Source: Notospermus geniculatus
Taxonomy: Eukaryota > Nemertea > Pilidiophora > Heteronemertea > Lineidae
Length of the DNA: 64,000 nt
NCBI GenBank assembly: GCA_002633025.1
Contig: NMRB01000078.1
Coordinates: 299,927-363,926 of the forward strand
Direction: 5' to 3'
Of the stretch, positions 35,001 through 47,000 are shown piece by piece. Positions within the stretch are counted from its first letter, which is position 1, and each line of letters starts with the position of its first letter. The notes beneath the pieces were generated by a model. That model was not told the origin of the DNA. It was given only the letters and a program-made list of their open reading frames with translations, and ran no database searches. The translations under genes were made by a program, and so were the position numbers.

Positions 35001-38000
35001 ATCCGGAAAACTAGGGGCAAACGGACTGGAAACGGATCGGATCCATGCACCAATGAATCTCGCTTTACAGGGCAATAATGAACATGATGAAGCCGTGGAA
35101 CCATCATGGCCGAGATTTACATAGACTACACCAGAAACTTGCATTGAACAGTGCAACAGTCACATTGTATGGTAACAAGTCACTAGTCACTGGTGACTGC
35201 GATGGTTGCTTATGCCGCCATGTGCTGTAGACAGTGACTGTGTCAAGTGAGTCATTCTATCTTTTGAGACCCAGACTCCCCTAACAGCATCCTAGATGAT
35301 CATGTAAGAATCCAACCACAGAGCATGCATCATCAATCTCGGTGACACAGCAACGTGAAAACGGGTTAACATGCGACTCCTGTAACAGACTGGCTTTGTA
35401 TTCATGGATGAATCATGGAAGATTCAGTTGCAGCATCCTCCATAGTGATGATACGGGCTGTTAATCGATCGCGTGCTGACATCAGCACCATTGTCATAAG
35501 GACACAGTGAGAACATGACAAAAGACAGCTACAAACTGTGTTTGGTGATTCTATTCAACAGGTGGCAGCACGAGGGCTCCGTCTAGTTCTGACCGAGGAA
35601 TGACTCATGCTGGCGCATTGCTTTGCTCCATGGATCAGCTCCAAGATGATTCAGAACCAAATCCTCTAAGGTCAACAGGACGGCACAAAGTGATTGATTT
35701 TAAGACGTTATTGGATATGTCATGCTTTTGGCATATCCGTCAAGTTAGTATGACAAAGGAGGGGGTAAACGTGAAAAAAGACAGGAAGAAGCTGTGAATG
35801 CCAATGAGCAGCTGTTATGTACATGAGACATCCATTAGTCAGTAAGATACAAGTGTTTCTATCCCTTTTATCAACTTCGTCACGCTTCCTCAAACAATTC
35901 AAGATACTCAGATGGCATAGACAATTCATTTGTTTGATTTGATGCACAGGGAACGGCTCAAATAGAGTATAGCGGGCCAAGCCATGGGAAGTGCACCGAG
36001 TGTGTGCACGGAATAAGCGGCAATGGATGGAGATGTGTCACTTCCCACCGGTTGGCCCACTATACTCTACTTGACCCGAGGGAACAGTGAGTGGGGAACA
36101 GGAGTGGACACTTTCAAGATTAAACCTCCCTATTGCATGGAGAATGAGTGCAATAATGATCGAACCAAAAACCTCAACAGTAGGAGGCAGTAACCTCCCA
36201 GAGCCAAACTCCATCACTCAATAACCTCACTTCGATGAAACAGGAGCGCACATGCTTTCAAGAGCATAACCCTCCCAAGGAGAACGAGTCCTGATGGATT
36301 GGACCAATGACCTCAGCAGTAGGAGGAGTAACCTTGCAGAGCCAAACTCCACCACTAAGAACCTCATGGAGACAAATCTGGAGTGGGTGCTTTCAAGAGC
36401 GTAACCCTCCCTATCACCTGGAGAACGAGTAGGACTGGGTTTGAACCGATAACCTCAGTGGTAGGAGGAGTAACCTCACCGAGCCTAACCCCATCACTCA
36501 ACCCAACTGAGATAAAACTGTCAACATCTCTGACGGATCTGATTGGAAGAGGTTATCACCTGTTACCAATTAAAGCACCTGTGATATTGAAAACCCCCAA
36601 GGTATCTCATTAAAGAATCACGCTGACTTGGTGGCTTCATGGCAGAAAATTGTGGCGGCAATAACGGCAGATTTTTATTAGGAATTTTCAACGTTCCTGT
36701 TATTGAGGATTGTCAACCTTTGTGTTGTCAGGGATTGTCAACATTCCTGTATCAAGGATAACAGGATATTTGTGTCATTGGGATTGTCAATGATTGTGTT
36801 ATCGGTGATTGCGGATGATTGTTGTTGGTAATTGTCAATGCTCGACGTGTCATCAAGTTTCGTCAACGCTCGTGTCAACAGGTATCGTCAACACTCATGT
36901 CAACAGGTATCGTCAACGCTCGTGTCATCAGGTATCATCAACACTCATGTCAACAGGTATCGTCAACGCTCGTGTCAACAGGTATCGTCAACGCTCGTGT
37001 CATCAGGTATCATCAACACTCATGTCAACAGGTATCGTCAACGCTCGTGTCATCAGGTATCGTCAACGCTCGTGTCATCAGGTATCGTCAACGCTCGTGT
37101 CATCAGGTATCGTCAATGCTCGTGTCATCAGGTATCGTCAATGCTCGTGTCATCAGGTATCGTCAACGTTTGTGTCATCAGGTATCGTTAACGTTTGTGT
37201 TATCAGACTGTCAACATTCATGTTCTCAGGGATGATGAACGTTTGGGTTATCAGGACTGTCAACATTTGTGTTATCAGTGATTGTCAACCTTGTTATCCG
37301 TGGATTGTTAGTGTTTGTTTCATCAGATATGGTCAAGTTTGTGATGTCGGAAATTGTCAACATTTGTCTTATTGAGGATTATCAACGTTCGTGTTATCGG
37401 GATTGTCAACATTCAGCATACTCACCTGAAGCCACGCATCTGCTTTCTCCTTCGTTTCAAATCCTATGAAATACGTCTCACAACCCGGACAAGATATCCT
37501 GATCACATGATTACGTTTGCCGTCCTTATCTAAATACAACAAATCATATCCATTAAGAGTCACATCTAGCGTTGGTTTTGTATCACGATCCTTCAAGAAG
37601 CCTACAAGACGATTCCCGGTGATTGCACTCCAACGTAACTTCTTCCATTGGTTCTTAAGTTTGTAATATATCTCCCCAGAAATGACTACGTTGTGAAAAC
37701 TTTTAATCCCGACGCCGTCTTGGACGTCTAAACTCGCACGTTTTGTCTTGTTTTTCTTTACTTTTTGTCTGAAATGAGAACAATACAAGAATTTTACAGA
37801 TCAAGGACTGAGATGATGCAACAAGAAAGGTTCACAACACAACACTGATAGAGTGACACTGGTGCCCAAAATTTGGCCAACATCGCCTGGTACGCTAGGC
37901 AACACCAGGATTTGAACTGGACACCTTCTCCTTCTTTGTCCAAGGCTCCACCACCTGAGCTAAAGGGACATGTCTCGCTAGCGGGACATGGCGATGTTTC

Positions 38001-41000
38001 ATTACCGACACACAGAAAGTCACGCTTGGTACCAAACGAGTTGAGCCTTCAAAATGTCCATCGTACTCATACTTTCTGCCATAAAAACACAGCCCTGCAT
38101 CAGAAAATCAGTGATAATGTGTAGAATGATGATCCCCAATTAACACGAGATGATCTGCCCTCGAGGGAACAACTGATCGTTAATTAGACATCCTACCCGC
38201 AGCAACTTTAGGATTATTCAAACAGCGCCCTGAAAGCCATCTCATAATCAGGTCAAAATCAGGCAAGCTGTCTTGCAGGGCTCTCAGTGTGAATTATTTA
38301 TAGTCTTTATGTTCCCTCGTGGCCGTATATGATTGAGACTTTGTGGACAAAGTAGTATGGTACATTAGCATAGACAATGTTTAGACTCGGAAGCTATAAC
38401 TGTTTAGTTGATTGACCGGAGACGAGCCAATAGGTTAGACAAGCAAACTTCATCCAGTAACCAGTCATTCTTAGTGATCACTTTCTATATAAGAACTCCT
38501 GATTACCTCAGGATGCAGATGAGAATGGTTTGGAATAGAAGAAGAAAGCAAGGATGGCATTGATCTTCAAGTACACAGTACCGGTAGTGGTTATTACGTC
38601 CGCTTTACCAGGTGACAGGTCCCGGGTTCGAATCCTGCCTGGCTCATATGGGATTTCATTCCCGGCTCTTCAGTCCATCCCATGGGACAGTAAGCCATGG
38701 TGCCTTGTACCTTGTGTCTTTGCAACAGCAAGTAAAAGACCCCATCCAAGTGAGGAACATGAGTAGCTTGTGATGATCTCCTCCATACTTACCAAGGCCA
38801 ATAATGCTATACCGTCGGCCGTCGACGGAAAAATGAAATACAAATTGATCTTCAAATCTTTAGTTATCAAAACTTCCCTTCAGCATGTTAAGTTCAGTGG
38901 TTGAGTGATGGCCTAGTGCTGAGTTAAGTGATTCCAATCCTCCAGTTTTTGGGGCAGGGATTCAGTCCACCGATTTTTCAGGATTGTTCATGCGAAATTT
39001 CGCCTCAGCATTGGTGTGAGCCTATTATTTAAACTTCATTGAAGGGCCAGACCAAATCTGACCCCCCTGAGTCTCGTTAGTAGAGACTTTCCCTCACAAA
39101 TGACACAAATTTCCGCCAACCCAGAGGGATTTCGATATGGTATTGATCACTAACAGCCTGGAAATCCAATTATGGTGTCCCTGTGTTCATGGCGCGCAAC
39201 ACTGTGGACAATATCACGATAATGCAATCGTTTTGATACCCATGGCTAGCAGGGCACAGACAAAGCTATCTCCATCTGTCAGTTGTTTGCATACCCTCCT
39301 TACACAGGGATCTAGAGTCTGCACGCTGGTGGTTTGTCCCTGTTTCACCATTTCATCTTCAGATTCCACTATTTCCCATTTTCCCTGCACAAACAACATT
39401 ACCGGTACGATAAAAGTGCCACGCTTTGGTCAGATGCATTTCACCTATAATGGGTTAGGCTGAACTTGCTGGAGGCAAAATGGAAGCAAACCAAACACTT
39501 TCTATTGCAGTCCATTTTGTTTGGTTTGCCTGAGCCACAGAGTTGAACTCGTATCAGGAGTTCAGAGTCAAGGTGCCTCTCCATCAGAGAGTAGGTTCAC
39601 TCGCTCCCTTCGTCACCGTCACCGCAGTCACTGAGTTGAATCTCGTACAGTACGTTGCACAATTGACCTCCCTTTATCGGCGTACCTGCCGCGAACATGA
39701 CGCGGAAGGTATGCTCCAGTTCATCGCATATGGTACAGGTGCGTCATGCGTCTCTGTTGCTTGACGTCAGGTGAATGACGTTACGTCTTCACTGCGTGCC
39801 TTCCATGACGGTGCGCCACGTCCTCAGAAGATACGAGGATGGTACGCGCATGACGCTGCATGTGGTACGTGGATGGTGCGTGGCGTGGAAGGGAGTCAAT
39901 TGTGCAACGTACTGTATGTATCAGGAATTCAGAGTGAAGGTGCCTCTCCATGTGAGAGTAGGTTCACTTGCTCCGTTCGTCACTATGAGTGCCGAAAACC
40001 ACTGATTACCTGAGGATGAGTTCAAGCATGATCAGTACCGAGTCTTCATGCGATATAGATGTCGGCTCTCTATCATGGCAACATTTTCTCGGGTGTTCGG
40101 ATTTCCTCCTTGTGGAGATTAATTTGTCCCATACTGTCAAGGCCTAATGCCCTGATAGGCACTCAAGTTACGATTCAAGAACAGGGACTCGAAAAGGCCA
40201 GGTAGTAATATGGTGTCCTTAGACCATGAGGGATAAAATGATAATTGTGAACTTAAGTACCTGGTACAATTATCTGCCCTTCAATTGCAACCTTCAATTC
40301 AGACACTCAAGCACTCTCAAACAGTCATTGACACAATGTACAAAACCCTCTCAACAAGAATACGTATGATTACTCAATATGAATGATTACGCCATCTATA
40401 TATCACGTTATGTCAGAAGCGATATCATAGTAGTTATTCCACGAACAATTTTACCACTTGAGGGTAAAACAAACATAAAATGTTCGTATAGTACGGAAAC
40501 AGTAGTGTGTATGAATGAAGTAATAATGGTATTGATCAGTAACTGCAGTCAGATATACAATACTACTCCCGACTGCACCCAAACCTAATATAACGATCAC
40601 CAGCGGCATACTACGTTCTCAATTACCGAACGGTTATGGTAAATTTTGTATGTACGTTGTCAACACTACAACAGATGCAAAGTGTTTTGCTTTATTTGCT
40701 CCAAGTCATACGTAAGGAGATACAGTGACTGTTTGGGTACTCGAAGACTTGTCACAAAACATCATCATAAGCCGAGGTCCCGGTACACGCCTCTTAGCTC
40801 AGTGGTACTAGTATTTGTATTAGATTTTTCTGTCAGGGCTGAAGCCATAGTATTATTAGTATGGAAGAGGCCATCTCAAGCTACTCATGTTCCTCACTTG
40901 GATGGGGCCATTTACTTGCCCTTGCAAGGTACAAGGCACCACGGCTTACTGTGCCATGTGACAGACTGAAGAGCCAGGGATGATTAATCCCACGTGGTCC

Positions 41001-44000
41001 GGGATTCGAACCCGGGACCTGCCGCTACCTCACTCTACCAGAACGTTGGATTGGAAGCTGATGGTCCCCGGTTTAAAGCCCATCGTGAACTTCATAAACT
41101 GGAAAACTGGTTTTGACTGGACACAAGCAGGGCCAGACACGAGGAAAGAACTGGACAGATCATCAACGCCATCCCTGTCAGCATCCAGCAAAGAATATCA
41201 ATGTCAGGGGACATGTCTCCAATGCCAAGACATCAAACACGATTGACATCCATCTTAATCACATTACACCATACCCACAAAACCATCAATTTTAACATCC
41301 ATTCAAAATGAAGTCGCAACAAATTAAATAAAATCACCATCAGCTATCGCAGTTTTTTACCATTATAGACTTTGATGTATGAAATCAGCCAAATTTAGAT
41401 CTTTTTTATACATCGCCGATCATTTTTTCATGGAATCTTATTCAACTGGCGCATCGTTTGAAATACGCTTGGTTGATAAAAACATGCGGCTTTGAACAAG
41501 ATGGATGCGAGCTGAGCTCGGTGTGATTAACCGTGGTTGTTTGCATCAGTGGTTCTCGCACATAAAGAAACATACGACATATGACTATGACTCAGACTGT
41601 GGTGGTAGGTAATGTCACATCTCTTAACCCATCACGGCTTTCTCATCTCTCGTGATTTAAAAATGGAAAGATTGGCATTTCCTAAGGGGAGGTTATGGCA
41701 GCATTCCAACCTGTACAAGCACAGAGGCCATAATGTCATAGATGATCTTTGCAGCATACTCTTTGAAGCCACTCTATTTACCACCAAAGAAACTGCATCC
41801 GTGACTTTTCAAGAGATCACAGTGTCAATTCTACTGCACATCTCACAGGTGACCAGGTGATATAACAAATGAGCAACATCGGCTGTTGATGTCAGGTGTG
41901 TGCCAAACAGCGATGCTTGGAATCTTCTCGCCAGTGATGATCACCCAACATCAAACAATACCAAACCGATATCACCTAGTCTGCAGTGGCTAAGAAGATC
42001 TGTGGCGATTCGATCATTTGCGATATCGCATGGTGTGCTACAGCTTTAGGGTAATAAGCAGCAGATGCATCAATCTCATCATCCTGGTGGTAGGGGCCAC
42101 AATTCCAGAACTTTGGGCCACTTGATGCTTGAGCCGTGAAACTTGGTGTCCTCCTTACAAAATCCATGATTTGGCTGCAAATTTGATGACTGTTGGCACT
42201 CCAAGACTGGCCAGCTTACAGTGGATACCTTTCTCCACTACAGTGGATACCTTGTTCCACTACAGTGGATACCTTGCTCCACTACAGTGGATTCCTCACC
42301 CCATTACAGTTGATACCTTTCTCCACTACAGTAGATACCTTACTCCACTACAATAGACACCTCGATCCACTACAGTGGATTCCTTGCCCCCACTACAGTG
42401 GATACCTTGCTCCACTACAGTAGATACCTTGCTCCACTACAGTAGACACCTCGATCCACTACACTGGATTCCTTGCCCCCACTACAGTGGATACCTTGCT
42501 CCACTACAGTAGATACCTTGCTCCACTACAGTAGACACCTCGATCCACTACAGTAGACACTTCGATCCACTACAGTAGACACCTCGATCCACTACAGTAG
42601 ACACCTCGATCCACCACAGTGGATACCTTGCTCCACTACAGTGGATACCTCGCTCCACTACATAGACGACACACAGCTACTTACTTATTCCCTCCTGCCT
42701 GATCCTCACCATCCATCGGCTCATATGACGTGTCGCTATCTGCAAAATACAACGTACGTGGATCATGAAGCAAGGATTTAGGAGAAGAAAGATCAGGGGA
42801 ATACATTATGCCAAATCCTTGCGAACGTTAGGAGGAGTGTTCAGCCTATCGCCTGAAGACTTGATGTAATAGCATGAGTCTATCCACCAGAATGCCGCAA
42901 GGCATAATCGAGCCAGGAATTCAGATTCTGAACGATTAGGGGTGAAATATGCACAGATTTGTTGAAATCTATTGTAGCACAGTGCAGAGGACATAAAAGC
43001 CACTTTTCGGTTAGAGGACAATTTGTTCCCAGACAATTCATCCCTAGGGCAATTCGTTGAGGATGTCCTGACGTGACGTCATTGCTTTTTTTCCCGTTGC
43101 TGTTATCTTATGGGTCTTACGCTCAACGCATCACCAGTCGGTTTGCGAGTTCTCCATTGACTGCAGAATGTGGAGGACAAATTCTAAGTTCCACTATGAT
43201 TGGAATACTCAGAATGATTAAATTAGTAGTAACATTTCAGCCTCTAAATCCACATCTTCTCCACCATGATGATGGATGAATGTTGAATACTTCAGGAGAT
43301 TAAATGTTGGGTGAGTGCTCTCAGTTCATCATGAGAATCGGGAAAGAATCTTAGTCGAGATGGCGGCTCATTCTCAACACAAGTTGTGCATGTTGAGGGC
43401 GGCATACGAATGTTAGTTAGTCACACAAATCATTAGCTTTGGCTACGGAGTGGTAACAGACTGGTAACCAGACCACCGAGCTACTTAGCATTTTTTTCCA
43501 TCAGAGAGATTTAGTCATGCAGTACTGATGGAAAAAGTCACCACCATTTTGCTCTACTGAATTCGGACCTTGTGCATTGCCATGGAGGCCTACTGGTACA
43601 GCAGCATCCTGAGGTAGTCAGAAGTTCTTTATCCTCGCACCCAGGGTCTTCACAACTGCTCCCTTCCTCGCACTTGTTACTGAGGGAGGGGATGACCGTA
43701 AATGACCTGAGATTCTCAGGATGGCAGTTCCAATAGCACTCAACACTCTGTACGTCACCCGACACAGATTGGCAGCAGAGACGAGAGAAACACACTAAGA
43801 ACCACTGATTGCCTCAGGATGGTACTGCGCTAAGTCATTCTGGCCATCGATGATGTCCTGTACATTACGGGCAGAGCACTGGTATCAGATACAAGTTAAT
43901 GCCACAAGAACATGCCCTTCCGCCCATCACTGAGACAGATTTATTTGATGAGCGTGCTTCAGCTGAGATAAGTGTGATGATGGACACAGGGGAAATCAAC

Positions 44001-47000
44001 CGCTTTCATGCTAAGCGAAGCTGGATGTTAGATGGGCAACGCAGCAAATATATTGAGCCGTGTGTTAACTACACCATGCGATGCCTGGGTATGTAAGGAG
44101 ATGCTGAATGGACATGAAGATTCATTCTGAAAGTAATCGAAGACTTCTCTCCTTGAATCTTGGAGAGTAGAGCTGTCTCAATTGAACTCCATGGGGAGTA
44201 TGCTTCAATCCATATGGAGGTACCATCAGGCACCAGCCAATGACAGATTTAGGGGTGTCAGAGTGGTGCAGTGGAGACATCAGTGCCTATCACCTCTGAG
44301 GTCCTGGGTTCGATCCCAAGTCAGACATGCCCTTCAGGTTACACAAGGCAACTCCCTTTACAGGTTTCTTCTGGGTACTCCGGTTTCCTCCTGCTGTTAG
44401 TTGATGTACAGCAAAGATTCATTCTGCACAGACCAACTTATCATTCACAATCACGATTTATCAGCACTATATACAGCATTACTAGTCAACCACTCATTTT
44501 GTGGGCAACACGACGCTCTCATGCACAATATCTTCCTAAGTTAGCGATGGACTAAGTGACCAACTATTCGTATGTCCCATACAAAACTTTCCTCTTTCTC
44601 ATGCCAGCCAACCCTAGTAAAAGCATGCAAATCCCACTTTAGTTAGTATCAGTGTAACCTTCGCAGGCTAATTGGTCTAACGTTCACTTACACTTCTTGT
44701 GATTTGCTTCTGAAACTTTAAAACAGCAAAAACATTACTAGCGTATGAAGACATCATAGGGTTTACTGCCCTGAGGGTATCAGGTACTCACGAATATTAG
44801 ACACAGAATGAAACAATCAACTGGCAATTTTCCTCTCCTAATTGTACCTTTTGAAGCACTTCAAAGTAATTCCTAGACGGCCTAATGATATTGAACCCTT
44901 TCGATGTTCAGGGCTCGAAAAGGAGTCGGTTTTTGTTGCTACTGACTACAAGATTTACAATTTGATTATCAAAAGTGGCAACAAATTTGACATTTGGTGA
45001 CAGAACTTCCTTGATTTCCAAAGTTTTGTAGCAGCGAATATCTTCATAGGCTAAAGATGCTGCTCTACGTGACAATTTTCTTGTGTCGGGGTGTCGGGGT
45101 GGCGCAGTGGAAACATCGGCACCTGCCACCACTGAGGTCGCGGGTTCGATCCCCGGTCGTGCAAGTGGCTTTATGCGGTAGAGAGGGCGATCTCTCCTCG
45201 ACATCGTAGGTTTCCTCCGGGGTCTCCGGTTTCCTCCTACATATCGTTAATATCGTCCAATATTGTTTGATGAGTAGCTATAATGCCCTAAGTGGGCGCT
45301 TGCACTCCTGAGATAATATTTTTTTAAAAAAAAATGTTCTTGTGTGAGTTGGCTCTCAATGGGCAATTCACCATTTATTGTTGGTTTCCTTACGACTTAG
45401 TATGCGCTGCGCCACCAAGACCCAACGACTGTCCATAGTTTTATTTCTATGGTTGAATTGGCCATTGAAAGCCAGAGCTCTTGCCAGATGTCTCACCTGG
45501 GAACCCTCACCTGGAACAGCACCTTTAGATCAAGAGAAGAAATACCAGTTGATTGTCGTTTGTCTTCACCCCACCCGTCACATGACCATACCCCACCCAG
45601 CACCCAGAAGCGTAACAAAAGCGTAATAAGCAGACGTACCTGAATTGTTGATCTCAAGACCGATATATTCACCGTTCGCTTTGGCGATCACTGATAAAAA
45701 ATGACATAAAACAAGCATAAGCAACAGAAAGACAAAAGGCGCAGAAGCATTCATAGCACGTTTAATTCATTATCAAAGCCCATCAAACTAGCCTAACATT
45801 GTAAACCTTCCCTTTCATGCCTTCATTTACCAACACCGAAAAACAAGCAAGAAGGTTGAAGACATTGACAGCTATGACAGATGAAGATGATCTTATAACT
45901 ATGAATGAAACAGCCACATAATCACCACCATTATCACTTATAGATGTAAGCAGTTTCCATGACAATGAGTTCACATCTCTTAGCATTTGCACAGTCTTCT
46001 GCCAGCCAAGCAAGACGATGGAATCATTGATGACCTACAGTTAATCTTCAGATTTCAAGCTCAACTCAGGTTGGAAGAACTGTTTCAGTTTAAACATGTA
46101 AAAGGAGGGAGGAGGAGGGTCAGAATCTGTTAACACGCTGCTGCTCATCAGCATGTCAAGAGCTACTACTCTGTTGTCATCAAAATGTCTAGAACTGCTA
46201 CTGTTGGCCAGGAGAATGTCAAGACCTGCTACACGCTGTCAAAATATCGAGAACTACTACTGTTGTGGTCATCAGAATGTCAAGAACTGCTACTCTGTTG
46301 TGAGAATGCTGAGAACTGCCACTGCTGATCATCAGAATGTCAAGAACTGCTACTGCTTGTCATCAGAATGTCAAGAACTGCTACTGCTTGTCACCAGAAT
46401 GTCAGGAACTGCTGTCTTGATCATCAGAATGTCAAGAACTTCTACTGTTGGTCATCAGAATGCCAAGAACTGCTACTGTTGGTCATCAGAATGTCAAGAA
46501 CTGCTGTCTTGATCATCGGAATGTCAAGAACTGCTGTCTTGATCATCGGAATGTCAAGAACTGCTGTCTTGATCATCGGAATGCCAAGAACTGCTACTGT
46601 TGGTCATCAGAATGTCGAGAACTGCTAGTGTTGGTCATCAGAATGTCAAGAACTGCTACTGTTTGTCATCAGAATGTCAAGAACTGCTACTGTTGACCAT
46701 CAGAATGTCAAGAACTGCCAGGAGGACATCTTGCATCTCAGACACCAAAGTTCAGCCCCAAATTAGTCCAGGACAGCAATTGTCACCCCAAAGATGTCCT
46801 CACAATAGACACTGCATAGTACCTGTCTCTCAGAGTAATAAATGAGCCAAACATTCCCTAAATGAATTGGAAGTTGGATACATGCAATAAAGATAGTTGC
46901 GTTGCTGTCTATCATGGGCCCATCCCCTTGATAAGCATACTGAAGGCTAATTGGCCATTACTTGCTGGCAATCTGAAGTTGTCAATCAAATGAGTGGAAT

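Larger units (their letters stand above)
31344..37425 (-). other. Intron 8 of the AFAP-like gene, about 6.1 kb
   Basis: Holds SINEs, several inverted-repeat elements, a threefold repeat of about 140 bp (36111-36500), and the 25-bp minisatellite that runs up to the exon 8 donor. I see no further exon. Confidence 0.75.
37769..42684 (-). other. Intron 7 of the AFAP-like gene, about 4.9 kb
   Basis: Contains three SINE copies (37890, 38578, 40870), a direct repeat pair at about 39550-39605 and 39925-39985, and the 22-bp minisatellite at its 5' end. No exon recognised. Confidence 0.7.
42740..45639 (-). other. Intron 6 of the AFAP-like gene
   Basis: Holds two SINEs (44250, 45087) and a CTCAGGATGG repeat end near 43804. 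A cysteine-rich open frame at 43538-43795 on the minus strand overlaps that repeat and I do not accept it as a gene. Confidence 0.65.

Noticed and set aside
36809-37375. Long plus-strand open frames of up to 188 codons with a 25-residue repeat
   Set aside because: They are produced by a 25-bp minisatellite that stays open in all three frames; no start context, splice sites or homology support coding.
36838-37415. CRISPR array
   Set aside because: The units are contiguous without unique spacers and lie in an animal intron.
43538-43795. Cysteine-rich open frame on the minus strand
   Set aside because: It lies in an intron, overlaps the CTCAGGATG repeat, lacks a signal peptide, and has no splice context. 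Cysteine spacing fits no family I know.
46153-46845. Overlapping plus-strand open frames with repeated CQELLLL / NVKNC words
   Set aside because: Products of the 30-31 bp minisatellite in an intron of the AFAP-like gene.
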